From NCBI RefSeq assembly GCF_000422245.1, contig NZ_ATHI01000031.1:62001-126000 (forward strand): a stretch of 64,000 bases of DNA, given 5' to 3'. This DNA comes from Alkalidesulfovibrio alkalitolerans DSM 16529 (GTDB lineage: Bacteria > Desulfobacterota > Desulfovibrionia > Desulfovibrionales > Desulfovibrionaceae). The stretch's first letter is position 1; each line of letters opens with the position of its first letter. Position numbers and translations under genes: made by a program. Of the stretch, positions 53,822 to 62,242 are shown in pieces. Under the pieces are notes generated by a model that did no database searches, was not told the origin of the DNA, and saw only the letters and a program-made list of their open reading frames with translations.

Positions 53822-53912
53822 GGAGAGGTGTCCGAGCGGCCGAAGGAGCACGATTGGAAATCGTGTGTACCCCTAAAGGGTACCGAGGGTTCAAATCCCT
53901 CCCTCTCCGCCA
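53822..53912 (+). tRNA. tRNA-Ser (anticodon GGA)
   Basis: The acceptor stem GGAGAGG pairs with CCTCTCC and is followed by G and an encoded CCA. The anticodon stem CACGA/TCGTG encloses the loop TTGGAAA, giving anticodon GGA. A long variable arm (TACCC CTAAA GGGTA) is typical of serine tRNA, and the T loop is TTCAAAT. Confidence 0.97.
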
Positions 53913-53945
53913 TTTAGCATTATCCTGGGCGCACGCCCGATCCTT

Positions 53946-54038
53946 TCGAGGGAGCCAGGCGGCGGTAACGTCGTGAACCCCGTCAGGCCCGAGAGGGAGC
54001 AGCGGTAGCGGTTGTTGCCGGGTGCCTGGTTCCTTCAG
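53946..54038 (+). ncRNA. ffs: Signal recognition particle RNA (small bacterial type)
   Basis: The conserved apical region is seen around 53981-54005 (GTCAGGCCCGAGAGGGAGCA), with the closing stems GAGGGAGCCAGGC at 53948-53960 pairing with GCCTGGTTCCTTC at 54024-54036 through G-C and G-U pairs. The overall length of about 93 bases fits the 4.5S type. It follows tRNA-Ser by ~35 bases and is followed by a strong terminator. The exact ends are estimated from the stem. Confidence 0.93.
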
Positions 54039-54068
54039 AAAAAGCGCGGAAGCATCCGCGCTTTTTTT
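54039..54068 (+). terminator. Rho-independent terminator of ffs
   Basis: A G/C stem (GCGCGGA at 54044-54050 with TCCGCGC at 54055-54061) and a 4-base loop are followed by a run of seven T. An A-run on the other side lets it also serve leftward transcription. Confidence 0.9.
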
Positions 54069-54198
54069 CATCCCCGAAAAGATATTGCCGTCCTTTTGAG
54101 GCGAGAAGGCCCGCATGACCGCCTTGGAGACGGGCTGCGGGCCTTTCGTGCATGCGCCGCAATGTGCGCTGCGCGCTCAGACGCTTGGAAACCGGGCG

Positions 54199-54480
54199 TT
54201 ATTTATGATCGTGCGGGTGATCGTGGGGATGGTCGTGATCATGCAGGTGGCCATGATCGTGATGGTGATGATCGTGCTCGTGGTCGTGGCTGTGCGTGTG
54301 CCCGTGCTCGTGCGCGTGGTCGCCGTGGGAGTGGTGGTGGCAGTGCTCGTGATCGTGCTCGTGAGTGTGCGGGTGGTCGTGCGAGTGGTCGTGCGAGTGG
54401 TCGTGCGAGTGGTCGTGCTCGCGCTGGAATTTGTCGTAGCGGGTCTCTTTCTTGGGACCGCAGTTGCAATTATTGCACAT
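54199..54480 (-). CDS. His-rich metal-binding peptide
   Basis: This 93-residue protein has 38 His, mostly as alternating His-Asp/Ser/Glu pairs after residue 21, preceded by a Cys cluster (MCNNCNCGP) with three Cys. It should bind several transition-metal ions such as nickel, zinc or copper, resembling Hpn-type or His-rich metal stores; the metal is not predictable. A perfect AAGGAG site seven bases before the ATG shows it is a real gene. There is no signal peptide, so it is cytoplasmic. Its repetitive DNA makes length variation likely. Confidence 0.85.
   Translation of the reverse strand: MCNNCNCGPKKETRYDKFQREHDHSHDHSHDHSHDHPHTHEHDHEHCHHHSHGDHAHEHGHTHSHDHEHDHHHHDHGHLHDHDHPHDHPHDHK
54373..54420. 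repeat. Four tandem 12-base repeats inside the His-rich gene
   Basis: The unit GTGGTCGTGCGA occurs four times in a row (the last copy altered at its end). On the minus strand it encodes successive His-Asp-His-Ser units. Slippage here would change the number of His residues in frame. Confidence 0.85.
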
Positions 54481-54575
54481 TGGGAAACTCCTTGTCTGGT
54501 GCTGTCGCCTTTGGCTGCTCCTACGCCTCCCTAAGATCGCTGTAAAGCGGGATGCCGAAGACTTCTTCGTGCTTC

Positions 54576-55133
54576 TTAAATATCTTGGCGTATGCGTTCA
54601 CGCTGCTCCTGGGCTGCCAGCATGCGCACGATTACGCCGACCTGCTCGCCGGGCAGCGCTCCGAGAAAGCCTCCGGCAAAGGCTCCGACGGCCGCGAACA
54701 ATCCGGCTCGCTCCGGCTGCCAGAACACGAGCGCCATGACGAAGCCGAGGAACGCGAAGCCGAAGCCGCCGACGATCATGCCGTCTGTCGTGTCGCCGCC
54801 TTCCACGTCGCCTCCTGTGACCCAGGCGGCCATGCCGCGCGTGATGTCCCCGGCAAGCCCGCCGATGAAGCCCGCGAGCATGACGAGGACCATGGCCGTG
54901 AGCGTGGAAAAGAAAAGTTCGGAAGCGGCCGCCTCGCCAGTCATTGCACGCACTGCTCCGCAGGCCGCGCCCACTCCGACCACGCCCGCAAAACACTTGG
55001 CGCGCATGGCCTGCACGGCGCGTTCGTTCGCCGCTTCGCGCACACGCCCCTTTGGGGCCTCATGGGGCGTCGAAAGGCTTTGTGTCCGTACCGTTTCTAT
55101 TCCCTGAAGGGAGATAGCGAATTCTTTTTGCAT
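54576..55133 (-). CDS. Small polytopic membrane protein of unknown function
   Basis: This 185-residue protein has four hydrophobic segments near residues 46-62, 72-94, 121-142 and 147-165, rich in Gly and Ala. The N-terminal ~40 residues are charged. I do not recognise the family. The ATG at 55133 has only a weak ribosome site, so an internal start near residue 44 is possible. It lies 95 bases upstream of the His-rich gene on the same strand and may be cotranscribed with it. Just past its stop another frame continues as an ordinary-looking protein tail, so the C-terminus may be frameshifted. Confidence 0.6.
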   Translation of the reverse strand: MQKEFAISLQGIETVRTQSLSTPHEAPKGRVREAANERAVQAMRAKCFAGVVGVGAACGAVRAMTGEAAASELFFSTLTAMVLVMLAGFIGGLAGDITRGMAAWVTGGDVEGGDTTDGMIVGGFGFAFLGFVMALVFWQPERAGLFAAVGAFAGGFLGALPGEQVGVIVRMLAAQEQRERIRQDI

Positions 55134-55267
55134 GCTCGCCGCCTGGATGACCTGATTGGTCCGAGGACCTTATTCAGCCTATCGGCTGTTCGGCGGATAT
55201 CATTAGGAGCCTGTTGACAAACTCTGCTTCCAGACCGCTTAAAAATCTTCAGATGCATGGCGCAAGG

Positions 55268-55314
55268 AAAGTTCAAACCCTCGCGTATTTCAAATACGCG
55301 AGGGTTTGAACTTT
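55268..55314. repeat. 47-base perfect palindrome
   Basis: The arms 55268-55290 and 55292-55314 are exact reverse complements of 23 bases around one central base. It lies between the DUF4139 gene and the small membrane gene, both leftward. The flanks (GAGCCTGTTGACAAACTC at about 55209 and TTTTCAAAGGCCTGTC at about 55341) look like weak inverted ends. It may work as a terminator for the DUF4139 gene or be part of a small mobile repeat. Confidence 0.8.
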
Positions 55315-55353
55315 TCGCGGCAACGCAGCAGATCGGGCGTTTTCAAAGGCCTG

Positions 55354-56883
55354 TCAGCGCCTGCCCAGGTCGAGTTCCAGGTCTGCCGGGGCGCGCAGGT
55401 CCACGTTCCAGGTGACGTTCGCCGAACCCCTGGCGGGCACCGCGATCCGCCACGAGGCGATCCCGTCCCTTTGCTCCGTGATTTCGGGCGTGGCCTTGAT
55501 GGTCAACTCCACGCGCTCGTCACGGACAAGGGGCAGCGGCTCCTCGATCAGCGCCGCGAGCGGAACCGCCCGGCCGTTTTGCACCGTGAAGCGCCAGCCC
55601 CAGGCGTGGGTCCGGGTCCGGCCGAACAGGCCGCGTTCGCCCGATCCTTTGGTCAGCACTTCGGTCTTCACACTCACGAGCGGGTCGGTGCCGAAGAACA
55701 CGTCGCTCTCGGTATCCTCAAGCCCGAACGCCCCTTCGCCGACCATGGCCCCATCCACCAGGAAGCGGGCCGGACCTCTGGGCATGGACGCCGCTTCGGG
55801 CAGGGTCAGCCGAGCCTTCAGATAAGCCTCCTCGCCGCGCATGGGGCGCAGCAAGTGCACGAACTCGGCTTTGGCCGAAATACGGCGCACGGGAAGGCTC
55901 ATCTCCTCTCCGGGGGGCACGGCGCGCACGCCCATGTCCCAGGCCGCATAGGCCCCGTAGTCCTCGCGCACCGCCTCCTTGGCCATGACGGATTCGGCCA
56001 TGGGCGCGGCCGCGTCCATGGTCATGCGCGCCGCGCCAAGCGGTCTGGGCATGGCTTCCTCGCGCGGGCTGATGATCCACTGCGGCAGGGCGGGCGGCTC
56101 CAGCCTGACCATGGGCGGGGTGGTGGCCAGCCGAAGCGGCGCGTTCCATTCGCGGCCCGTGGATTGGCTCATCACGGCCTCGAAGACGATCTCCACGGAA
56201 GACTTGCCGGGCTCGGCATCGAGCCGGTAGGCCGGGGTCCAGCCGCACCCGGCCACGGCATAGGCCAGACGCAGGGCCACGGTCTTGCCGCCCGCTCCTT
56301 CCACGGCCGCGCGGACCTCGATGGCCGTGTCGCTGCCGCCCGTGGCACGCGCCAATTTCTCCTCGATCCGGGCGACCTCCTTGTCCTTTTTCGCCAGGTC
56401 CTCGCGGGCGACGTAGAGGCGTCCCAACAGCGCGTTCAGGTTCTCGCCGAGCGTCGTGGCGAGCTTGCTCGCGGCATCGGCCGTGCCCGAACCGTCGAGT
56501 CGCACGTTCTTCCAGAATCCGGCCTGGGCCTCCATGGCCTCGACAGAGGCCTTGGCAGTGTCGCGTTCTGCGACGGCCGCTTTCAGGCGGGCGCGCAGGG
56601 CGGCCAGATCGGGCGTTTCGGATGCGCCGATCTCGTGCCAAGTCAGGCCGCCTACGGCCACGCCCCTGGTCTCGGCGCGCACCCGGATGCCGCTCGTGTC
56701 CGTGGCGCGGGGCACCGTGAACACGGCCACCGTTCCCGAGGGTGTGGTCACGAGCGGGGCATCGAGGCGCTCCTCGATCACGGCGCTTTGCGGGTGCAGC
56801 GTCACCTGGACGATCTCGGCCCGTGCCGTGACGGCGGCGAGGAGAATGGCGAAACAAACGAACGGCAGGGCTTTTCGGCGCAT
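55354..56883 (-). CDS. DUF4139/MuiA-like exported protein
   Basis: A signal peptide (ALPFVCFAILLAAVTARA) precedes an N-terminal DUF4140-like strand region (IVQVTLHPQSAVIEERLDAP), a central coiled coil at about 105-200, and a C-terminal DUF4139 domain with YAVAGCGWTPAYRLDAEP, QSTGREWNAPLRLATTPP and ENVTWNVDL-like ends. Relatives are called mucoidy inhibitor A; the molecular function is unknown. AAGGAG precedes the ATG at 56883. The frame remains open upstream, but that part overlaps the divergent methyltransferase gene and is not coding. Confidence 0.85.
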   Translation of the reverse strand: MRRKALPFVCFAILLAAVTARAEIVQVTLHPQSAVIEERLDAPLVTTPSGTVAVFTVPRATDTSGIRVRAETRGVAVGGLTWHEIGASETPDLAALRARLKAAVAERDTAKASVEAMEAQAGFWKNVRLDGSGTADAASKLATTLGENLNALLGRLYVAREDLAKKDKEVARIEEKLARATGGSDTAIEVRAAVEGAGGKTVALRLAYAVAGCGWTPAYRLDAEPGKSSVEIVFEAVMSQSTGREWNAPLRLATTPPMVRLEPPALPQWIISPREEAMPRPLGAARMTMDAAAPMAESVMAKEAVREDYGAYAAWDMGVRAVPPGEEMSLPVRRISAKAEFVHLLRPMRGEEAYLKARLTLPEAASMPRGPARFLVDGAMVGEGAFGLEDTESDVFFGTDPLVSVKTEVLTKGSGERGLFGRTRTHAWGWRFTVQNGRAVPLAALIEEPLPLVRDERVELTIKATPEITEQRDGIASWRIAVPARGSANVTWNVDLRAPADLELDLGRR

Positions 56884-56949
56884 GACGGCTCCTTGCGTTA
56901 TGTTAGATTTCCGGGCACAGATAACATGAAACAACAAAGGCAGGGAAGC

Positions 56950-57561
56950 ATGCGCCGCGACGAAGACGCGCGCTTGAGGCAGGCCGAACGTGCCCACGGC
57001 GAGGGCCCGGCGGCTTGGCTTCGGAACCATGTCCAGCTCCTGCGGCAGAATCCAGTGACCGGACCGGTGCTCGACGTTGCCTGCGGAGAAGGACTGAACG
57101 TTGTTTTTCTGGCAGAAAACGGCCTTCAGGTCGAGGGGGTGGACGCCTCGGCCGAGGCACTTGCGCGGGCGCGGGAACGGGCCGTTCGGGCCAAAGTGAA
57201 TGTGCGCCTGCGGCAGGCCGATCTGGAGAAGCCGGATTTCTCCCTGCCACGCGAGGCATATGCCGCGATCATCGTCTTCAGATATTTGCACCGGCCACTC
57301 ATCCCGGTTCTCAAGGCGGCTCTAAAGGCTGGCGGGTTGATCGTCTACGAAACCTTCACTGAACGCCAGCGTGTGCTCGGCAAGCCGAAAAATCCAGATT
57401 TTCTGCTCAAGGAAGGGGAATTGCGCGCGCTTTTCGCCGATTTCGAGATCGTGGCCGCCTTCGAGGGGCTGCGCGAGAATCCCCTGCGCCACATGGCCGC
57501 CATCGTGGCTCGCAAGCCTCAATCCACCACGCCCCGGACCGGGCCGAAGGCGACCACGTAG
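56950..57561 (+). CDS. Class I SAM-dependent methyltransferase (TehB/UbiE-like)
   Basis: This 203-residue cytoplasmic enzyme has the SAM-binding motif VLDVACGEGLNVVFLAE, the acidic end of strand 2 (VEGVDASAEAL) and the post-motif RQADLEKPDFSLP. TehB-like small methyltransferases share this order; the substrate is unknown. The start is the ATG at 56950 behind AGGCAGGGA; an in-frame ATG at 56926 is possible. A far longer open frame upstream is antisense to the DUF4139 gene and not coding. Its last 43 bases overlap the convergent SagB-type gene. Confidence 0.85.
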   Translation: MRRDEDARLRQAERAHGEGPAAWLRNHVQLLRQNPVTGPVLDVACGEGLNVVFLAENGLQVEGVDASAEALARARERAVRAKVNVRLRQADLEKPDFSLPREAYAAIIVFRYLHRPLIPVLKAALKAGGLIVYETFTERQRVLGKPKNPDFLLKEGELRALFADFEIVAAFEGLRENPLRHMAAIVARKPQSTTPRTGPKATT

Positions 57562-58934
57562 AGCAGCCGTTCCGATGCAGCGAGACCAAGCGTCCGGCGC
57601 GCATCCTCGTCGATGAAGGCCCCCACGCCGCAAGCGCCTAGTCCAAGCGCCGCCGCGCACAGGTAGATGCGCTGGCCGAGCCGCCCGGCTTGGATCAGAA
57701 GCCGTTTCAGGGCGTTCGGTCCGTGGGCCGCCTCGGCTTCGTCCGGGGCGGCGAAGAAGCAGACGAGCACGGCCGCCTTGGTCATCCAGGCCTGATCCAG
57801 GCACGCTTCGGTGAACTTCTTGCGATCCACCGCGAAAACGGACGCGCCGAGCGTTCCCGATTCGCGGTCGAGCAGGTGGAATCCGCCGGGAGCGGATTCG
57901 TCGCCTCCCACGACGAATCCCACGCCGAGCCCGCACGAAGCGCCAGCCGGGTTCGAGAGCGCGACAGCCAGGGCGTCGAGCGCGCCGGACGGCAGGGGCC
58001 CGGCCATGTACGAACGGCGGCTGCGGCGGTGCAGCACGGCCTGGACGAACGGGCGCTCGAGCAGGGGAGCCGGGGCCGTGCGTTTGTCCGGCAGCGACGC
58101 GGCCGCATCCCGGCTTTTTCCGGGCGAGCTCAGGTCGAGCGCCTGGGTGATGAGCGGGTACTCGACCTCGCGCGGCGAGACCGTGGATGCGCGCGCCAGA
58201 CCGGCATGGACGGGCGGCGGCAATTCGGACGCCAGATCGGCATTGCCGAGCAGCTCGATTTCGACCAGGCAACGCTCACGTTCGGGGGCGATGCCTAGAA
58301 GCCCGGCCGTTTCCCTGGCGTTCGCGGAGATATCCACCCGGCACGAGAGACCCAGGGCGCGGGCTGCGCCGTCCAGGTTTTCGAGCACGTGCCCGGCGTC
58401 CAGGAACAGGTAGCGTACCGCGCGGTCGCGGTATTTCCAGGCGCTGCGAAACGGGATGACCGTGAGCCAGGCGCGAAGCCCTGGGCCGTCCGCGAGGATC
58501 TGGCCCCGGCGAAGGAGGCCGAGCGCATGGCGCTGCACGGCGAAGTGAAAGAGCCCGTCTGGCAGGCCTTCCACGCCCTGGGCGGCAAGGTACAGTTCGC
58601 AGGGGTACAGCGCACCAGCCGAGGCGTTGGCCCGCAGATGGAATTCGTCCACGGTGCGGCGCACCACGGCCGTAACGCCGCAGGCGAGCTGCGCGAGGGC
58701 CGAGACGGCCGCGGCATTCGGGACATTCGCCGGTGCGGCCGATCCGGCGAAGACTTCGGCGCAGGAGATGGCGGGCCAGCCCTCGGGACGGGGCAGGGGG
58801 ACCATGCGCACGTCGCGGGGATAGGCCTTGAAGGGGGCGGGCATGGCGGGCCAGTCCAGCCCCTGGCCGCGCAGGTTCTGCCAGGTGTGGGCGGTCGCAT
58901 CGAGCAATTCCAATGCCTTGGAGTTCGCTGCCAC
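57519..58934 (-). CDS. SagB/ThcOx-type nitroreductase-fold oxidoreductase
   Basis: This 471-residue protein has two nitroreductase-like halves. The N-terminal half has LRANASAGALYPCELYLAA with LYLAAQGVEGLPDGLFHF; the C-terminal half has LHRRSRRSYMAGPLPSGALD and GQRIYLCAAALGLGACGVGA. These match SagB-type dehydrogenases, FMN enzymes that oxidise azolines in thiazole/oxazole peptide pathways, but no cyclodehydratase or precursor gene is near, so the role here is unknown. The start is a GTG with AAGGAG seven bases upstream. Convergent overlap with the methyltransferase is 43 bases. Confidence 0.85.
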   Translation of the reverse strand: MAANSKALELLDATAHTWQNLRGQGLDWPAMPAPFKAYPRDVRMVPLPRPEGWPAISCAEVFAGSAAPANVPNAAAVSALAQLACGVTAVVRRTVDEFHLRANASAGALYPCELYLAAQGVEGLPDGLFHFAVQRHALGLLRRGQILADGPGLRAWLTVIPFRSAWKYRDRAVRYLFLDAGHVLENLDGAARALGLSCRVDISANARETAGLLGIAPERERCLVEIELLGNADLASELPPPVHAGLARASTVSPREVEYPLITQALDLSSPGKSRDAAASLPDKRTAPAPLLERPFVQAVLHRRSRRSYMAGPLPSGALDALAVALSNPAGASCGLGVGFVVGGDESAPGGFHLLDRESGTLGASVFAVDRKKFTEACLDQAWMTKAAVLVCFFAAPDEAEAAHGPNALKRLLIQAGRLGQRIYLCAAALGLGACGVGAFIDEDARRTLGLAASERLLYVVAFGPVRGVVD

Positions 58935-58994
58935 GCATTTCTCCTTGTCGCGCAGGGCAAAAGCGGCTAGTGCTGGCCGCTCACGGAAGACCTC

Positions 58995-59972
58995 ATGCGC
59001 GCATCCTCATCTCTCGATCCCATCTACCACAAAGCCCTTGCAGGCGAAACGCCCGGCCATGAACAGGCCATGGTCCTGGCGGACGCGGCCCGCGACGAAC
59101 CCGAACGGCTGATCGAGGCCGCCGCGAAGGTGCGCGACGCGCATCGCGGCCGCCGCGTGCAGATATGCGCCATCGTCAACGCCAAGAGCGGCCGCTGCTC
59201 CGAGGACTGCGCCTTCTGCGCGCAGTCCGCGCACCACCGCACGGCCGCGCCCGAGCACCCTTTCATCGGCGCGAAGGCCACGGCCCAGGCCGCACTCAGG
59301 GCCAGGGAAGCAGGCGTTTCGCGCTTCGGCATCGTGACCAGCGGCCTTCGGCCCACCAGGGCCGAATTCGAGGAACTGGTCGAGGCCGTGGGGATGGTCC
59401 GGGATATGGGGCTCGAGCCCGACGTCTCGGTAGGGCTGCTCGACGCCGGACAGCTCGATCGTCTCCGGCAGGCCGGGCTTCGCCGTCTGCACCATAACCT
59501 GGAGACCTCGGCCGCGTTCTTCCCGAATGTCTGCACCACCCACGCCTACGAGGACGACGTGGCCGTGGTGCGCGCGGCCCTGGCCATGGGCGTGGAGGTC
59601 TGCTCCGGCGGGCTGTTCGGCCTTGGCGAGTCCTGGGGCGACAGGGCGGAGTTGGCCCTGACCCTGGCTGGGCTCGGCGTTTCGTCCGTGCCCATGAACT
59701 TCCTGAACCCCATTCCCGGCACCAGGCTCGGCGAGCGGGCCGTGCTCTCGGCCGGGGAGGCGGCGGCCGTGATCGCCTTGTTCCGCCTGATTCTGCCCCT
59801 GGCCTGTCTGCGCATCTGCGGCGGCCGCGAGGCGGTCTTCGGCCCCGATCCGGCGTTGCCGCTCGCGGCCGGGGCCGACGGGCTGATGGTCGGCGACTAC
59901 CTGACCACGCCGGGGCAGAGGCCCGCCGAGGCGCTTGCGGCTTTGCGCCGCCTGGGATACCAGCCCACCTGA
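58995..59972 (+). CDS. bioB: Biotin synthase
   Basis: This radical-SAM enzyme inserts sulfur into dethiobiotin. The CxxxCxxC cluster motif is CSEDCAFC at residues 68-75, and NAKSGRCSEDC is the usual context. Downstream, HHNLETSAAFFPNVCTTH, CSGGLFGLGES and SVPMNFLNPIPGTRLG are diagnostic of BioB. The 325-residue length is normal. It is followed within 40 bases by the bioY-bioM-bioN uptake genes, so synthesis and uptake of biotin may be co-regulated. No obvious BirA operator was recognised in the 60 bases before the start. Confidence 0.95.
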   Translation: MRASSSLDPIYHKALAGETPGHEQAMVLADAARDEPERLIEAAAKVRDAHRGRRVQICAIVNAKSGRCSEDCAFCAQSAHHRTAAPEHPFIGAKATAQAALRAREAGVSRFGIVTSGLRPTRAEFEELVEAVGMVRDMGLEPDVSVGLLDAGQLDRLRQAGLRRLHHNLETSAAFFPNVCTTHAYEDDVAVVRAALAMGVEVCSGGLFGLGESWGDRAELALTLAGLGVSSVPMNFLNPIPGTRLGERAVLSAGEAAAVIALFRLILPLACLRICGGREAVFGPDPALPLAAGADGLMVGDYLTTPGQRPAEALAALRRLGYQPT

Positions 59973-60011
59973 GGGCGTTTGTCGTCACCCGAACGCATCG
60001 CGAGGATAGCA

Positions 60012-60554
60012 ATGCACGCGACTCCGCTTGCCGGACTTCACCGCACGGCCTGGGTCTCCCTGATGGCCGCGCTCATGGCCGTGGGCTCCTACCTTTCTCT
60101 GCCCATCGGCCCTGTTCCGTTCACCATGCAGCCGTTTTTCGTCATGCTCGCGGGACTGGTGCTCGGCTTTCCGCACGCCCTGGCCGCCGCGAGTCTGTTC
60201 GTCACCGCCGGACTCATCGGGCTGCCGGTCTTTACGGGCGGCAAGGCCGGGCTGGCCGTGCTGCTTGGCCCCACAGGCGGCTATCTCGTCGGCTACATCC
60301 TGGCCACGGCTGCAATGGGGCTGATCGCGCGTGGAGCCGAGCCCACGTGGCGGCGAGGGCTGCTCGCGGCCGTGCCCGGACTCGTCCTGCTCTATCTGTT
60401 CGGCGTCCTGAACCTGATGCGCGTGCTGGACATCGGTTGGGAAAAGGCTCTGACCATCGGTTTTCTGCCTTTCATCCTGCAGGACATTGCCAAAATGTTC
60501 ATGGCCATCGCCACGTGGCGCTTCATGCACGCGCGCGGGCTGTTGCCCCGTTAG
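60012..60554 (+). CDS. bioY: Biotin transporter substrate-binding subunit BioY
   Basis: This integral-membrane biotin-binding component (S unit) of an energy-coupling factor transporter has about six hydrophobic segments. The BioY signatures are LPIGPVPFTMQPFFVMLAGL, FTGGKAGLAVLLGPTGGYL with GYILATAA, and LPFILQDIAKM. GAGGA precedes the ATG at 60012. It lies next to the ATPase and T-component genes, making a full BioMNY system. Confidence 0.95.
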   Translation: MHATPLAGLHRTAWVSLMAALMAVGSYLSLPIGPVPFTMQPFFVMLAGLVLGFPHALAAASLFVTAGLIGLPVFTGGKAGLAVLLGPTGGYLVGYILATAAMGLIARGAEPTWRRGLLAAVPGLVLLYLFGVLNLMRVLDIGWEKALTIGFLPFILQDIAKMFMAIATWRFMHARGLLPR

Positions 60555-60564
60555 GGCGAGCGGC

Positions 60565-61311
60565 ATGGCGAAAATGATCGAGGCCCATAACCTGGCCTAC
60601 GTCTATGAGACCGGAGCCCTGGCCCTTTCAGACGTGACCTTCGACCTGCCCGAGGGGAGCATTCTCGGGCTGGCCGGGGCCAACGGCGCGGGCAAGTCCA
60701 CGCTCCTGGCGCTTTTGGCCGGGCTGTTCGCGCCCTCGCAGGGGAATCTGAGCGTGGCCGGGCACGACGCGGCCAGGGACGGCGAGGCCGTGCGCCGGGC
60801 TGCGGCGCTGGTGCTGCAGGAGGCCGACCTGACTATCATCGGCGCGACCGTGGAGGAGGACCTGCTCCTGGGACGGCCGCCCGAAAAGCGCGACACGGCA
60901 TTGGCCCTGGCTGCGCGCCTGGGGCTAAGTGCACCCGACGCCCTGGTGCACACCCTGTCCTTCGGGCAGAAGCGCAAGCTTTGCCTGGCTGCGGCGCTGG
61001 TGCGCGAACCTCGCCTTTTGCTCCTCGACGAACCTTTCGCGGGGCTGGATTATCCCGGCGCGCGCGAGATGCGCGGCCTGCTCGCGGCCAACCGCGAGGC
61101 GGGACTGACGCAGATCGTGGCCGTGCACGACCTGGAGCCCCTGGCCGATCTGGCCGACCTGTGGCTCGTGCTCGCGGGCGGCAGGCAGGCATTATTCGGC
61201 GCAGCCGCCGACGTCTTGCCGCATCTCGCCGGTCTCGACGTGCGGCCTCCCTGCTCCTGGCTCGCGGGGCACGGCATCCGGCCCTGGGACGCGGGCGAGG
61301 GGCAGGGCTGA
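60565..61311 (+). CDS. bioM: Biotin ECF transporter ATPase BioM
   Basis: This ABC ATPase energises BioY. Walker A is AGANGAGKSTLLALLAG, the Q-loop is VLQEADLTI, the signature HTLSFGQKRKLCLA and Walker B LLLLDEPFAGLD, with the switch His in VAVHDLEPL. It starts 10 bases after bioY, and its stop shares one base with bioN (TGATG). Confidence 0.93.
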   Translation: MAKMIEAHNLAYVYETGALALSDVTFDLPEGSILGLAGANGAGKSTLLALLAGLFAPSQGNLSVAGHDAARDGEAVRRAAALVLQEADLTIIGATVEEDLLLGRPPEKRDTALALAARLGLSAPDALVHTLSFGQKRKLCLAAALVREPRLLLLDEPFAGLDYPGAREMRGLLAANREAGLTQIVAVHDLEPLADLADLWLVLAGGRQALFGAAADVLPHLAGLDVRPPCSWLAGHGIRPWDAGEGQG

Positions 61312-62051
61312 TGCCCGGCTTCTCGGCGCTTCACGCCCTGCCGCGCGGTTCCTCCGGCCGTTTCCTGCTCGCGCTCGATGCGCGGCCCAAGCTGTTTCTG
61401 GCCGTGGTCGCGGGCCTCACCTTGTGGCGGCTTCCTCTGGAAGGCCTCGCCCTCGTGGGGCTTTTCGCGGCTGTGATCTGTTCGGCCTTGGGCGGTTTTC
61501 GCGGCGCGAACCGGGGGCTTTGGCGCGGCTATCTCTTTTTCGTGGTTTTTTGGGCCGCGCTCAAGGTTCTTTTGGATGTCGTCGGCGGGGCGGCGGCGGA
61601 CGGGGCGTTCCTTGCGGCCGTCGATCTGGCGACGCGGCTCGTCGTTCTGCTACTTCTTGGTCTTTCGCTGGCGCTTTCGGCCTCGCCGCGCCGCCTGGGC
61701 GTGGCCGTGGCCTGGTTCCTGCGGCCGGTACTGGGCCGCCGCGCCTTCATGACCGCGCTTTCCCTGGCCCTGATGATCCACTTCCTGCCCCTGGCTTGGC
61801 AGACCGCTTCGGGTCTCGCCAGAGGCCTTGTCATGCGCTGGCCCGGCTGTCCCTGGCGGCAGCGGATCGTGCTCGTGCCCAGGGCGCTCGTGCGCGTGCT
61901 CTCCCGCGCCACCTGGACCCAGGCCCTGGCCGTGGCCGCGCGCGGCCTGGAGCGGCCCGAAGCCTGGCTGCCCGAGCGCCGCGCGCGCCTCGCGGAGTGG
62001 GGCATGGCCGTCGTCCCGGCCTTGGCGCTCGCCTGGGGCGCGTATTTCTGA
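61311..62051 (+). CDS. bioN: Biotin ECF transporter T component BioN
   Basis: This 246-residue integral-membrane protein has several Ala/Leu-rich helices. The cytoplasmic Ala-Arg-Gly coupling motif is seen as AVAARGLERPEAW near residue 203, typical of EcfT proteins. It is the last gene of the bioB-bioY-bioM-bioN set. The chosen ATG overlaps the bioM stop; a long frame upstream is antiphase shadow. Confidence 0.9.
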   Translation: MPGFSALHALPRGSSGRFLLALDARPKLFLAVVAGLTLWRLPLEGLALVGLFAAVICSALGGFRGANRGLWRGYLFFVVFWAALKVLLDVVGGAAADGAFLAAVDLATRLVVLLLLGLSLALSASPRRLGVAVAWFLRPVLGRRAFMTALSLALMIHFLPLAWQTASGLARGLVMRWPGCPWRQRIVLVPRALVRVLSRATWTQALAVAARGLERPEAWLPERRARLAEWGMAVVPALALAWGAYF

Positions 62052-62242
62052 GTCTTTGACGATCTCGTCTTCCTTTTTCTTGCTGTAGCCCCAATACGTA
62101 CAGCGTACGCGTGTAGCGTATCGTCGTCGCTGATCCGGCGCGATGAATCACGGGGACTGTGCCAAGCCAGGACAAATCGTGTATGGATACTCCATCCGCG
62201 CCTCAGAAGCCGCCGCTTCACGCGCAAGCCCGGAGGACATCC

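Noticed and set aside
55306-56949. Long rightward frame extending upstream of the methyltransferase
   Set aside because: It lies opposite the DUF4139 gene; the methyltransferase motifs and ribosome site place the real start at 56950.
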